Shown: positions 1-5,979 of the stretch, piece by piece
How positions within the stretch are numbered: position 1 is the stretch's first letter
How the letters are laid out: each line of letters begins with the position of its first letter
From: Deltaproteobacteria bacterium
Lineage (GTDB): Bacteria; Desulfobacterota; Syntrophia; Syntrophales; UBA2210
Length of the DNA: 11,119 nt
Direction of reading: 5' to 3'
NCBI GenBank assembly: GCA_016935875.1
Contig: JAFGQD010000149.1
Span: 1-11,119 of the forward strand
Notes under the pieces: generated by a model
Databases searched by the model: none
What the model saw: only the letters and a program-made list of their open reading frames with translations
Told to the model about the DNA's origin: nothing
Made by a program: the position numbers and the translations under genes

Positions 1-341
1 AAACCTTGTTCATCCGCATACTTCAATATTTCTGTGAATAAAGCCTTTTTACACAAGTAACATCTGTCCGGCGGATTATTTCTTATCTCCGGTAAAATTA
101 TTTTCTGTTTCTTTATTACCTGTTTTACCCCTATTTTCTCTGTCAGTTCTATCGCTTCCCGTATTTCCCATTGGAGATGATATGGAGATGCCATGGTAAA
201 AGCTACGGCCATTTCTCCCAGAGCATCTTTTGCTGCGTAAAGCAAAAAAGTGCTATCCACGCCTCCGGAAAAGGCAACTATCAGGCTGTCCATGGATTTC
301 AGACAGCCTATAAGATTATTGTATTTATCTTTTATATTCAG
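1..341 (-). CDS. larE: LarE, ATP-dependent sacrificial sulfur transferase (N-terminal part, cut by the left edge)
   Basis: LarE adenylates and thiolates the carboxylates of the pyridinium dicarboxylate precursor of the nickel-pincer nucleotide, the cofactor of lactate racemase LarA and related enzymes. About 113 codons are visible. Near the N-terminus is the PP-loop ATP pyrophosphatase motif SGGVDSTFLL (minus strand, about 268-239), and further on is the family signature NNPPDRCYLCKK (about 76-41). The frame is open to position 1, so the gene continues beyond the window. No ATG precedes the PP-loop at a sensible distance. I chose CTG at 341, giving an N-terminus Met-Asn-Ile-Lys-Asp-Lys-Tyr that fits the family, with AAGGGTGAT just upstream as a ribosome binding site. 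TTG at 389 is the alternative, and the frame is closed by a TGA near 459. It follows larC on the same strand. The family is near certain; the start is not. Confidence 0.85.
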   Translation of the reverse strand, partial: MNIKDKYNNLIGCLKSMDSLIVAFSGGVDSTFLLYAAKDALGEMAVAFTMASPYHLQWEIREAIELTEKIGVKQVIKKQKIILPEIRNNPPDRCYLCKKALFTEILKYADEQG

Positions 342-354
342 TTTATCACCCTTT

Positions 355-499
355 TCAAAACAGGTTTCTGTTTCCCTCTTGCAAGGCAATGATCCTGTCT
401 GCCCACTGTACTGCAAAATATATATTATGAGCAACTCATGAGAAGTGTTTTTTCCTCACCTACCGATACCACGCTTACTCCAATGGTTGACACCCATGT
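355..499 (-). pseudogene. Frameshifted 3' remnant of an ABC-transporter ATPase gene
   Basis: Between larC and larE two short frames on the minus strand join into one recognisable ABC ATPase tail if a single base is removed near 430. The first frame ends ...EEKTLLMSC and hits TAA. The second runs HNIYFAVQWADRIIALQEG and ends at TGA 357-355. Joined, this gives the H-loop stretch (hydrophobic strand, Ser-Cys-His) followed by the ADRI-hydrophobic-xxxG segment typical of CbiO/LarO-like and other import ATPases. Only about 45 codons remain; Walker A, signature and Walker B regions are absent, and the upstream side meets the larC stop. The remnant ends 14 bases before the chosen larE start, as a former upstream neighbour would. 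Lactobacillus lar loci include a nickel ECF transporter with ATPase LarO, so a nickel-importer origin is attractive but is inference. Confidence 0.45.
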
Positions 500-501
500 C
501 T

Positions 502-1713
502 TTACATCTGGAAATCCGTCTGGCATGTGCATTTGTAGGCTTCCTTTACCATCTCATATATCCTGTTTAAGGGAATATTATTTTCTTTTGCCAGCTTTTT
601 ACACTGATCATATTCCGGCTTAAGTTTTAGTACCTTACCATTATATACGCCTAACTTTATGTCCACCTGTCCATAAGGAGTTTTCACGGTCACGACTTTT
701 CTATCCATCATCTTTCTTTCAACGCTGTATTTTCTTATACCGAGTGTGGTTGTTTCTTCAAAGATGATGTCTGCCGCTTTATCGGCATCTTCCTCTCTAC
801 ACAGTACGCTTATTTGGACGGCGGGTCTATTTTTCTTCATGATAGTCTGTGTCAGATATGCGTCCATTGCGCCATTTTTCAAAAGCTTGTCTATTACATG
901 TTCATAAATTTCCGGATTCATGTCATCTATATTGGTTTCTATTATGACAGCCTTTTGATATTCGTCCCGACAGCAGTTCTGATCCATTTCTCCCATAAAT
1001 ACCCTGAGTACATTGGGAATTTCATGATCCCTATTACCTATTCCATAAGCCGTTTTTAATATCTTGAAATCTTTTTTGACCGTAAATTCTTCAGCAAAGG
1101 TTACTGCTATAGCCGCTCCCGTAGGTGTTGTAAGCTCACCAGAAACACCCTCTGACTTGATGGGCACATTCGTTAATATTTCTGCTGTAGCTGGTGCAGG
1201 TACCGGCAATCTGCCGTGAGCACAGTCGACAAACCCGCTCCCTACTTCTATCGGTGAGCACAGTATCTTATCGATGGCCAGCGTATCTCTGCATATAGCT
1301 GCACCCACGATATCGACTATGGAATCTACAGCTCCTATCTCATGAAAATGTATCTCATCTATACTCTTCCCATGAACCTTTGCTTCGGCTTTTGCCACCT
1401 TCATAAATATTTCCAGACTCAACCTTTTTACCCTGGCATTTAAGCCGCTCCCATCTATTATTTTTTTTATATCGAATAGATTTCTGTGGTCAAGGTGGTC
1501 ATGGTATCTATCTAACAATACATCTACCTTGGTGCCGGTTATATCTTTTCTGCTGGCTTCATATATTTTCAACCGATAACCATGCAGGTTAAGTTTTTTT
1601 AATTCTTCTTTGAGATATTCACCATCTACCCCCAGATCTACCATTGCTCCAAGGTTCATATCACCGCTTATCCCCGAAAAGCAGTCGTAGTAAAGTATCG
1701 TTCTTGTATCCAT
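502..1713 (-). CDS. larC: LarC, CTP-dependent nickel insertase for the nickel-pincer nucleotide
   Basis: LarC inserts nickel into the pyridinium-3,5-bisthiocarboxylic mononucleotide made by LarB and LarE, using CTP, to give the cofactor of LarA-type racemases. The 403-residue product has the family landmarks in order: YYDCFSGISGDM (8-19), a His-bearing stretch HDHLDHR (71-77), IHFHEIGAVDSIVDIVGAA (121-139), HGRLPVPAPAT (166-176), GELTTPTGAAIA (192-203), ETNIDDMNPE (259-268) at the junction to the C-terminal domain, and ETTTLGIR (320-327). Length is normal for a fused LarC. In Lactobacillus plantarum the gene is split into larC1 and larC2 and joined by ribosomal frameshifting; here one frame covers both halves. 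ATG 1713 is preceded by an AGGGAG ribosome binding site. A terminator-like hairpin ends about 18 bases upstream of the start, so expression may depend on readthrough. larE lies downstream on the same strand. Confidence 0.95.
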   Translation of the reverse strand: MDTRTILYYDCFSGISGDMNLGAMVDLGVDGEYLKEELKKLNLHGYRLKIYEASRKDITGTKVDVLLDRYHDHLDHRNLFDIKKIIDGSGLNARVKRLSLEIFMKVAKAEAKVHGKSIDEIHFHEIGAVDSIVDIVGAAICRDTLAIDKILCSPIEVGSGFVDCAHGRLPVPAPATAEILTNVPIKSEGVSGELTTPTGAAIAVTFAEEFTVKKDFKILKTAYGIGNRDHEIPNVLRVFMGEMDQNCCRDEYQKAVIIETNIDDMNPEIYEHVIDKLLKNGAMDAYLTQTIMKKNRPAVQISVLCREEDADKAADIIFEETTTLGIRKYSVERKMMDRKVVTVKTPYGQVDIKLGVYNGKVLKLKPEYDQCKKLAKENNIPLNRIYEMVKEAYKCTCQTDFQM

Positions 1714-1730
1714 TTTCCACAGCTCCCTTC

Positions 1731-1785
1731 AAAAAAAATCACGAAAATCTCTCCAGTTTTCGAACTGGATTTAGATCTTCGTGAT
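1731..1785 (-). terminator. Intrinsic terminator or attenuator directly upstream of larC
   Basis: Read on the minus strand, a long hairpin has outer arms TCACGAA (1784-1778) and TTCGTGA (1745-1739), a further AGAT/ATCT pairing, and an inner CCAGTT/AACTGG stem (1768-1763 with 1758-1753) closed by a four-base loop. Eight U residues follow (1738-1731). This is the standard form of a rho-independent terminator. Only 17 bases separate the U-run from the larC ATG, leaving no room for a promoter after it. It may therefore end the DUF3842 transcript with partial readthrough, or act as a regulated attenuator. Confidence 0.7.
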
Positions 1786-1920
1786 CCAATTATCCGACTT
1801 ACTTTTTTTTAGTTCGTAATAACGCTCTAATCTTTGCACGAGGTTTTTAATCAACACAGTGGCAGACCGTTCATCAATCTCGACATTGAGGTCTTCGTGA
1901 CCTAAACATCCAACATACTT
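1771..1920 (-). pseudogene. Partial tandem duplicate of the DUF3842 gene 3' end
   Basis: Downstream of the DUF3842 stop, a minus-strand frame from about 1920 to the TAA at 1773-1771 reads ...NVEIDERSATVLIKNLVQRL and then ERYYELKK. This matches the intact gene's C-terminus, VELIEVDDQPVAVLIKKLVARV then REF. The copies are offset by 116 to 118 bases: GAG codons at 1999-1997 and 1881-1879, and the shared block TCACGAAGA at 1900-1892 and 1784-1776. The repeat thus includes both the gene end and its downstream flank. There is no start codon or N-terminal part, so this is a remnant. The copies differ mostly by conservative or synonymous changes, so they diverged while still under coding constraint or the duplication is old. 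Confidence 0.6.
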
Positions 1921-1921
1921 G

Positions 1922-2350
1922 CTAGTTGCCTTGTATAAACTCTCTGACCCGTGCCACCAATTTTTTAATCAGCACGGCAACAGGTTGATCATCAACCTCG
2001 ATAAGCTCCACATGTGGCTGCTTTACACACAACAGAAACTTCTTTGCAGGACTACTCATCACAATCTCAGCTATCCCCGGTGTGACTTCTCCCATCATGG
2101 CTCCGGCAATAATTATTCCCAGGGGGCCTACCAAAACATCCATCTCCTTTGTAGTAATCCGAATAGCATTTTCTCCGGTTGCCCCTCGATAGGCCCCCGC
2201 CTTTACCATGTTGGAAGTTGCCTGAGAATTAATACCAAGGGCCGTTATTTCTATCGAATCCTTAAGTTCTTTTTTAAGGTCTTCAATTATTTGGCAACCC
2301 AGACCACCACCTAATCCGTCTATTACCGCTATCTTCACATTAACCTTCAT
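1922..2350 (-). CDS. DUF3842 family protein of unknown function
   Basis: The 142-residue product matches my recollection of the DUF3842 family in length and pattern. It begins with a glycine-rich stretch after a first beta strand, KIAVIDGLGGGLG (6-18), reminiscent of a nucleotide-binding loop. Then follow ITALGINSQATSNMVKAGA (35-53), GATGENAI (56-63) and DVLVGPLGIIIAGAMMGEVTP (71-91, as IIIAGAMMGE after VGPLG), ending with an amphipathic helix. There is no signal peptide and no clear membrane segment, so it is probably cytoplasmic. ATG 2350 has GAAGGA about 8 bases upstream. The biochemical role is not known to me. Its position upstream of larC and larE on the same strand suggests, but does not prove, a part in nickel cofactor metabolism. 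A broken duplicate of its 3' end lies just downstream. Confidence 0.8.
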   Translation of the reverse strand: MKVNVKIAVIDGLGGGLGCQIIEDLKKELKDSIEITALGINSQATSNMVKAGAYRGATGENAIRITTKEMDVLVGPLGIIIAGAMMGEVTPGIAEIVMSSPAKKFLLCVKQPHVELIEVDDQPVAVLIKKLVARVREFIQGN

Positions 2351-2699
2351 CGAACACGTCCTTCGTAAACATGTATCTCTGAATCATATTGCCAGAGTAA
2401 TCAACGAACCATAGGCAGGTCACGCCACATATAAACACCATACAAGCACTTCTCTGTAATGGATCAGCATGAAATGGATTTCCCCAATCTCAACAGATGC
2501 ATAGTCAACTCTTATGGTCACTTACAGTATTTAAATGCTTTTTGGCAAGTCCTTTTATGCAGTCCCCTACCTGTCTCGTCGATCTCCTCTTGGTGACCAG
2601 TTATACCCATAACAGAATATGTACTTCTCATACCAGGCACTATTTCGATCTTGCCCTGATTCCTAAGACGTGGTAATAAATATCTTTTTAGTTTTCTAA
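2351..2699. other. 349-base gap with interrupted minus-strand reading frames; no intact gene seen
   Basis: On the minus strand, protein-like patches occur in successive frames. One runs from about 2710 to a TGA at 2520-2518 and includes IEIVPGMRSTYSVMGITGHQEEID. A second starts with a GTG overlapping that stop and runs to 2420. A third starts at ATG 2441 and ends at 2340, inside the DUF3842 start. None has a good ribosome binding site and I do not recognise the family. This looks like one or more decayed genes. On the plus strand, only the putative mgtE promoter near 2651-2679 stands out. Confidence 0.35.
2651..2679 (+). promoter_or_regulatory. Putative sigma70-type promoter for mgtE
   Basis: TTGCCC (2651-2656) and TAATAA (2674-2679) are separated by exactly 17 bases. 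Transcription would begin around 2686, some 26 bases before the preferred mgtE ATG at 2712. The -10 box is good and the -35 box partial. No long leader of the Mg2+-sensing M-box type fits in this space. Confidence 0.35.
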
Positions 2700-2711
2700 T
2701 TGGTGATTGTC

Positions 2712-4073
2712 ATGAAGACACAAAGGGAAGAAGAGACAAAATATCTCTATCAGCTTGAAGAGTTGATACGCCTGAACAGGGAGTTCGACATTATCGACCT
2801 GTTCTCAGAACTTCATCCTGCTGACATCGCAGACCTGATCGATAACCTGGAGGAACAGGAAAAGATCCGCCTTTTCTCCCTCCTTGAGGTGGAAAAGGCC
2901 TCCGATGTTATCACCGAACTCAGTGAGCTTTCGAGGGAACAGATACTCGATGATATATCCGATAAAAAACTCGCCGAGATCATCGATGAGATGGACTCGG
3001 ATGATGCGGCGGATGTCATCGCGGAATTAGATGAAGATCAGGCAAAGGCCGTCCTTGAAGGGATAGAGCCTGAGGAATCGGACGACCTCAAGGAACTTTT
3101 GAAATATGACGAGGATACGGCCGGCGGCATTATGCAGTCAGAGCTGGTCTCGGTTCACTCTGAATCCACCATCAACAATGCCCTGAGCGCTGTGGTACAG
3201 GCATCGGAAGACATTGAAAACGTATACAACATATTTGTTGTGGACAGAGATGAAAAACTCATCGGCGCTATTCCACTCCAGAAACTGATCACATCCAAGC
3301 GAAACAGCCCGGCCATGGAAGCCATCGACAAGACTATACCGAGGGTACATGTCGATGTGGACCAGGAAGAGGTCGCACGAATGTTTGAAAAGTACGACCT
3401 TGTCTCTCTACCCGTTGTGGACAATGAAGGGCACTTGTTGGGCAGAATTACGATAGATGACATCGTCGACGTCATGGAGGAGGAAACTTCTGAGGACATC
3501 TACAGGATTGCCGGTCTTGACGAAGATGACAGCATTTTCAATGAGCCCGGACAGTCCGTAAAGAAAAGACTGCCCTGGCTCTATCTCAATCTCCTGACGG
3601 CGCTTGCATCCGCGCTGGTTATAGGATTCTTTGAAAATACCATACAGATGGTAGTCGCCCTTGCCGTTTTCATGCCGGTAGTTGCCGGTCTTGGAGGAAA
3701 TGCCGGCAGCCAGACGCTTACACTGATTGTACGGGGAATGGCACTCGGCGAAGTCACGTTCGAAAATTCAAAGAAGGCGTTCTACAAGCAGTTCACCGTG
3801 GGGATTACCAACGGCCTGGCGGTTGGCATTGTCATCGGTGCCATAGCATATTTCTGGAAGGGAATGCCCGTACTGGGTCTGGTCCTCGGTCTCGCCATGA
3901 TGATCAATGTGTTCGTGGGGACACTGATAGGAATATTGATACCCCTGGGTCTGAAGTGGCTGAAGGCTGATCCCGCCCTGGGCTCTCATATTTTCGTAAC
4001 AGCCTTCACGGACGCGTTCGGGTTCTTTTGTTTCCTGGGTCTCGCAACCATTTTCTTGAAATTGCTGACATGA
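2712..4073 (+). CDS. mgtE: MgtE, Mg2+-gated magnesium channel
   Basis: MgtE is a homodimeric inner-membrane channel that imports Mg2+ and closes when cytoplasmic domains bind Mg2+. From ATG 2712 the product has 453 residues, the family's usual length. Residues about 20-130 form the acidic helical N domain, starting with LFSELHPADIADLI. Residues about 135-260 hold two CBS domains (TAGGIMQSELV and VSLPVVDNEGHLLGRITIDDIVDV). Residues about 285-453 form the membrane part with five hydrophobic segments, including the pore motif GLGGNAGSQT (326-335) and TDAFGFF (433-439), with its conserved Asp. An in-frame TTG at 2700 and GTG at 2703 would add four residues, but GGTGA five bases before ATG 2712 favours that start. 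It overlaps recO by ATGA and is probably cotranscribed with it. Confidence 0.94.
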   Translation: MKTQREEETKYLYQLEELIRLNREFDIIDLFSELHPADIADLIDNLEEQEKIRLFSLLEVEKASDVITELSELSREQILDDISDKKLAEIIDEMDSDDAADVIAELDEDQAKAVLEGIEPEESDDLKELLKYDEDTAGGIMQSELVSVHSESTINNALSAVVQASEDIENVYNIFVVDRDEKLIGAIPLQKLITSKRNSPAMEAIDKTIPRVHVDVDQEEVARMFEKYDLVSLPVVDNEGHLLGRITIDDIVDVMEEETSEDIYRIAGLDEDDSIFNEPGQSVKKRLPWLYLNLLTALASALVIGFFENTIQMVVALAVFMPVVAGLGGNAGSQTLTLIVRGMALGEVTFENSKKAFYKQFTVGITNGLAVGIVIGAIAYFWKGMPVLGLVLGLAMMINVFVGTLIGILIPLGLKWLKADPALGSHIFVTAFTDAFGFFCFLGLATIFLKLLT

Positions 4074-4837
4074 AAAGGCCTTCCTACAAGACGCAGGCTT
4101 TTGTCCTTCGTTTTCTTAATTATGGAGAATCTGACCGCATTGTTACGTTCTTTACCAGAGAATTCGGCAAGCTCAGGGGAATTGCAAAAGGTGCCAGAAG
4201 AAGCAGAAAACGATTTCCCAACGCCATCGAACCATTCTCTCATTCCATACTGCTCTTCTCCCGAAGGGGTGAAGACAGCCTGTCCATCATAGAAAACTGT
4301 GACGTAATCGAACATTATCCGGGAATCCGGGCAAATCTGCGAAGGACCATGACCGCGTCATACATGATTGACCTCGTAGATCTGTTTACCGAGGAGGGCA
4401 AGAAAAGTGCCGGCATCTTTCAACTCCTGTCCAGTTTTCTTGGACTTCTGGAGACGGGAAATGGACTGGAGGAGACAACAAGATTTTTCGAACTGCGCCT
4501 TCTGACGCTCTCGGGATACGAACCTTCACTTGAGCGGTGTATAATCTGCAATGCATCACTTGATGAAATCAACGCCGCATTCTTCGACGCGACAAGGGGC
4601 GGCATACGATGTTCTTTGTGCGGTCGGGGCGACCACGACTGCGTACCGGTGTCCGCCGGGACACTCAAGACACTCCTCATGGGAAAGAAAATCGAAACGG
4701 ACCGGATACCCCGTCTGATCCTGTCGGAGAATGCCATGAGGGAAAGCAGCCGGATCTTACGGTCTTTCATACGCCACACCCTCGGAAAAGAGCCAAAATC
4801 CCTGCAGGTGCTGGATGAAATCAGTAAAATGATTTAG
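4070..4837 (+). CDS. recO: DNA repair protein RecO
   Basis: RecO works with RecR (and RecF) to load RecA onto SSB-coated single-stranded DNA during gap repair. The 255-residue product has the N-terminal OB-fold start, YKTQAFVLRFLNYGESDRIVTFFTREFGKLRGIAKGARR (read from residue 6 in two stretches: the strand TQAFVLRF and the conserved FGKLRGIAKGAR). A helical C-terminal domain follows, with a four-cysteine zinc site: C157-x2-C160 and C181-x2-C184 after the conserved LLTLSGYEP. The start ATG 4070 overlaps the mgtE stop (ATGA), which is preferred over an in-frame upstream start at 4028 inside mgtE. The basic patch GARRSRKRFP (41-50) fits DNA binding. A 241-base gap separates it from glyQ. Confidence 0.94.
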   Translation: MKRPSYKTQAFVLRFLNYGESDRIVTFFTREFGKLRGIAKGARRSRKRFPNAIEPFSHSILLFSRRGEDSLSIIENCDVIEHYPGIRANLRRTMTASYMIDLVDLFTEEGKKSAGIFQLLSSFLGLLETGNGLEETTRFFELRLLTLSGYEPSLERCIICNASLDEINAAFFDATRGGIRCSLCGRGDHDCVPVSAGTLKTLLMGKKIETDRIPRLILSENAMRESSRILRSFIRHTLGKEPKSLQVLDEISKMI

Positions 4838-4859
4838 AAAAGGTCTGCTCCGGTTTGAA

Positions 4860-4902
4860 GATCTTCGCAGTCCCCTATAACTCCGAGAGGCTGCGAGGAA
4901 TC
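4860..4902 (+). repeat. Imperfect hairpin after recO
   Basis: GATCTTCGCAG (4860-4870) pairs with CTGCGAGGAATC (4891-4902) apart from a bulge and a G-U pair. The continuous core is TCGCAG/CTGCGA. No U-run follows immediately, so it is not a standard intrinsic terminator. It could be a 3' stabilising or processing structure for the mgtE-recO message. Confidence 0.4.
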
Positions 4903-4933
4903 TCCGATTGATATGGAACATGTTTATTTTTTA

Positions 4934-4984
4934 TTCGCTCGCTAACCCCACCGCAAGCAGCGGGGAATGTGCTCGCTGTTCGAT
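4934..4984. repeat. Small GC-rich palindromic element flanked by a direct repeat
   Basis: A stem CCGC/GCGG (4951-4954 with 4959-4962) around a short loop AAGC(A) is extended by CCCC/GGGG with a mismatch. The same heptamer GCTCGCT flanks it directly on both sides (4937-4943 and 4971-4977). It is more GC-rich than the surrounding gap and resembles a dispersed REP-like intergenic repeat. One copy in the window cannot prove that it is dispersed. Confidence 0.35.
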
Positions 4985-5002
4985 TCAAGGACCTGATTTG
5001 CC

Positions 5003-5031
5003 TTGACATCCATCTCCTCTTAATGATAGTT
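5003..5031 (+). promoter_or_regulatory. Putative sigma70-type promoter for glyQ-glyS
   Basis: A perfect -35 box TTGACA (5003-5008) stands 17 bases before ATAGTT (5026-5031). The -10 match is moderate. Transcription would start around 5038, about 40 bases before the glyQ start. This fits an independent transcript for glyQ-glyS. I see no T-box leader in the gap. Confidence 0.45.
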
Positions 5032-5078
5032 TCGCCCCGCAATTAAGTATAGTCGCAAGAAAGTCCAAGGAGGCAAAA

Positions 5079-5960
5079 GTGACCTTTCAGGAACTGATAT
5101 TCGCCCTGGAAAAATACTGGGCCGATCAGGGGTGCATCGTACAGCAACCCTATGACATAGAAGTAGGCGCCGGGACGTTCAACCCGGCAACTTTTCTCAG
5201 GGCGCTCGGCCCGGAACCGTGGAATGTCGCCTACGTGGAACCGTCACGCAGGCCCACCGACGGCCGATACGGCGAAAACCCCAACAGACTCCAGCATTAT
5301 TACCAGTATCAGGTGATAATGAAACCCTCCCCCCTCAACATCCAGGAACTGTATCTTAACTCCCTCAAGAGTTTCGGCATAGACCCGCTCGACCACGATA
5401 TTAGATTCGTTGAGGATGACTGGGAATCGCCGACCCTCGGCGCCTGGGGACTGGGCTGGGAGATCTGGCTCGACGGCATGGAGATTACACAGTTCACATA
5501 CTTCCAGCAGGTCGGCGGAATAGACCTGCACCCCATATGCGTCGAGATAACATACGGCATAGAGCGAATCGCCATGTATCTTCAGGAAATCGATAATGTA
5601 TATGACCTTGAATGGGGGCATGGGATAAAATATGGTGACGTTCACCACAAGAGTGAAGTCGAATTCTCCACTTACCAGTTCGAAGAGGCCGACACCGATA
5701 TGCTGAGAACACTTTTCGATATGTACGAGGCGGAATCGATAAAAACCGCGGAGAAAGGACTCGTCCTCCCCACATACGACTATTGCCTGAAATGTTCGCA
5801 CGCATTCAACATCCTGGACGCGCGGGGCGCCATAAGTGTCAATGAGCGTACAAGCTATATCGGAAGGGTAAGAAATCTCGCACGCCTCAGCGCCGAAGGA
5901 TACTCTAAGCAGAGAGAAGAAATGGGATATCCCCTCACGGGAAAGTTCAACAGGAGTTAA
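5079..5960 (+). CDS. glyQ: Glycyl-tRNA synthetase, alpha subunit
   Basis: GlyQ is the catalytic class II subunit of the two-subunit bacterial glycyl-tRNA synthetase; it activates glycine with ATP and, with GlyS, charges tRNA-Gly. The 293-residue product is of standard length and closely conserved. Examples are FQELIFALEKYWADQGC (3-19), GAGTFNPATFLRALGPEPW (30-48), VEPSRRPTDGRYGENPNRLQ (53-72, motif 2 region), TLGAWGLGWEIWLDGMEITQF (119-139, read as LGAWGLGWEIW then LDGMEITQF) and the motif 3 helix EITYGIERIAMYLQ (156-169). The start is GTG 5079, with an ideal AAGGAGG (5067-5073) five bases before it. glyS follows after 19 bases with its own ribosome binding site, so the pair is translated from one message. 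Confidence 0.97.
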   Translation: MTFQELIFALEKYWADQGCIVQQPYDIEVGAGTFNPATFLRALGPEPWNVAYVEPSRRPTDGRYGENPNRLQHYYQYQVIMKPSPLNIQELYLNSLKSFGIDPLDHDIRFVEDDWESPTLGAWGLGWEIWLDGMEITQFTYFQQVGGIDLHPICVEITYGIERIAMYLQEIDNVYDLEWGHGIKYGDVHHKSEVEFSTYQFEEADTDMLRTLFDMYEAESIKTAEKGLVLPTYDYCLKCSHAFNILDARGAISVNERTSYIGRVRNLARLSAEGYSKQREEMGYPLTGKFNRS

Positions 5961-5979
5961 CGCAGGAGTTATTTTTCTC

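Noticed and set aside
171..623. Short plus-strand open frames opposite larE and the larC end
   Set aside because: They mirror the LarE PP-loop region and the LarC C-terminus and have no independent support.
502..1713. Programmed frameshift in larC as in Lactobacillus larC1/larC2
   Set aside because: One uninterrupted frame covers both halves, so no frameshift is needed.
1919..2314. 131-codon plus-strand open frame opposite DUF3842
   Set aside because: The minus strand has a family-consistent protein with a ribosome binding site; the plus frame has none.
4838..5078. Possible T-box riboswitch before glyQ
   Set aside because: No T-box sequence or terminator/antiterminator pair is visible; a plain promoter and ribosome binding site explain the gap.
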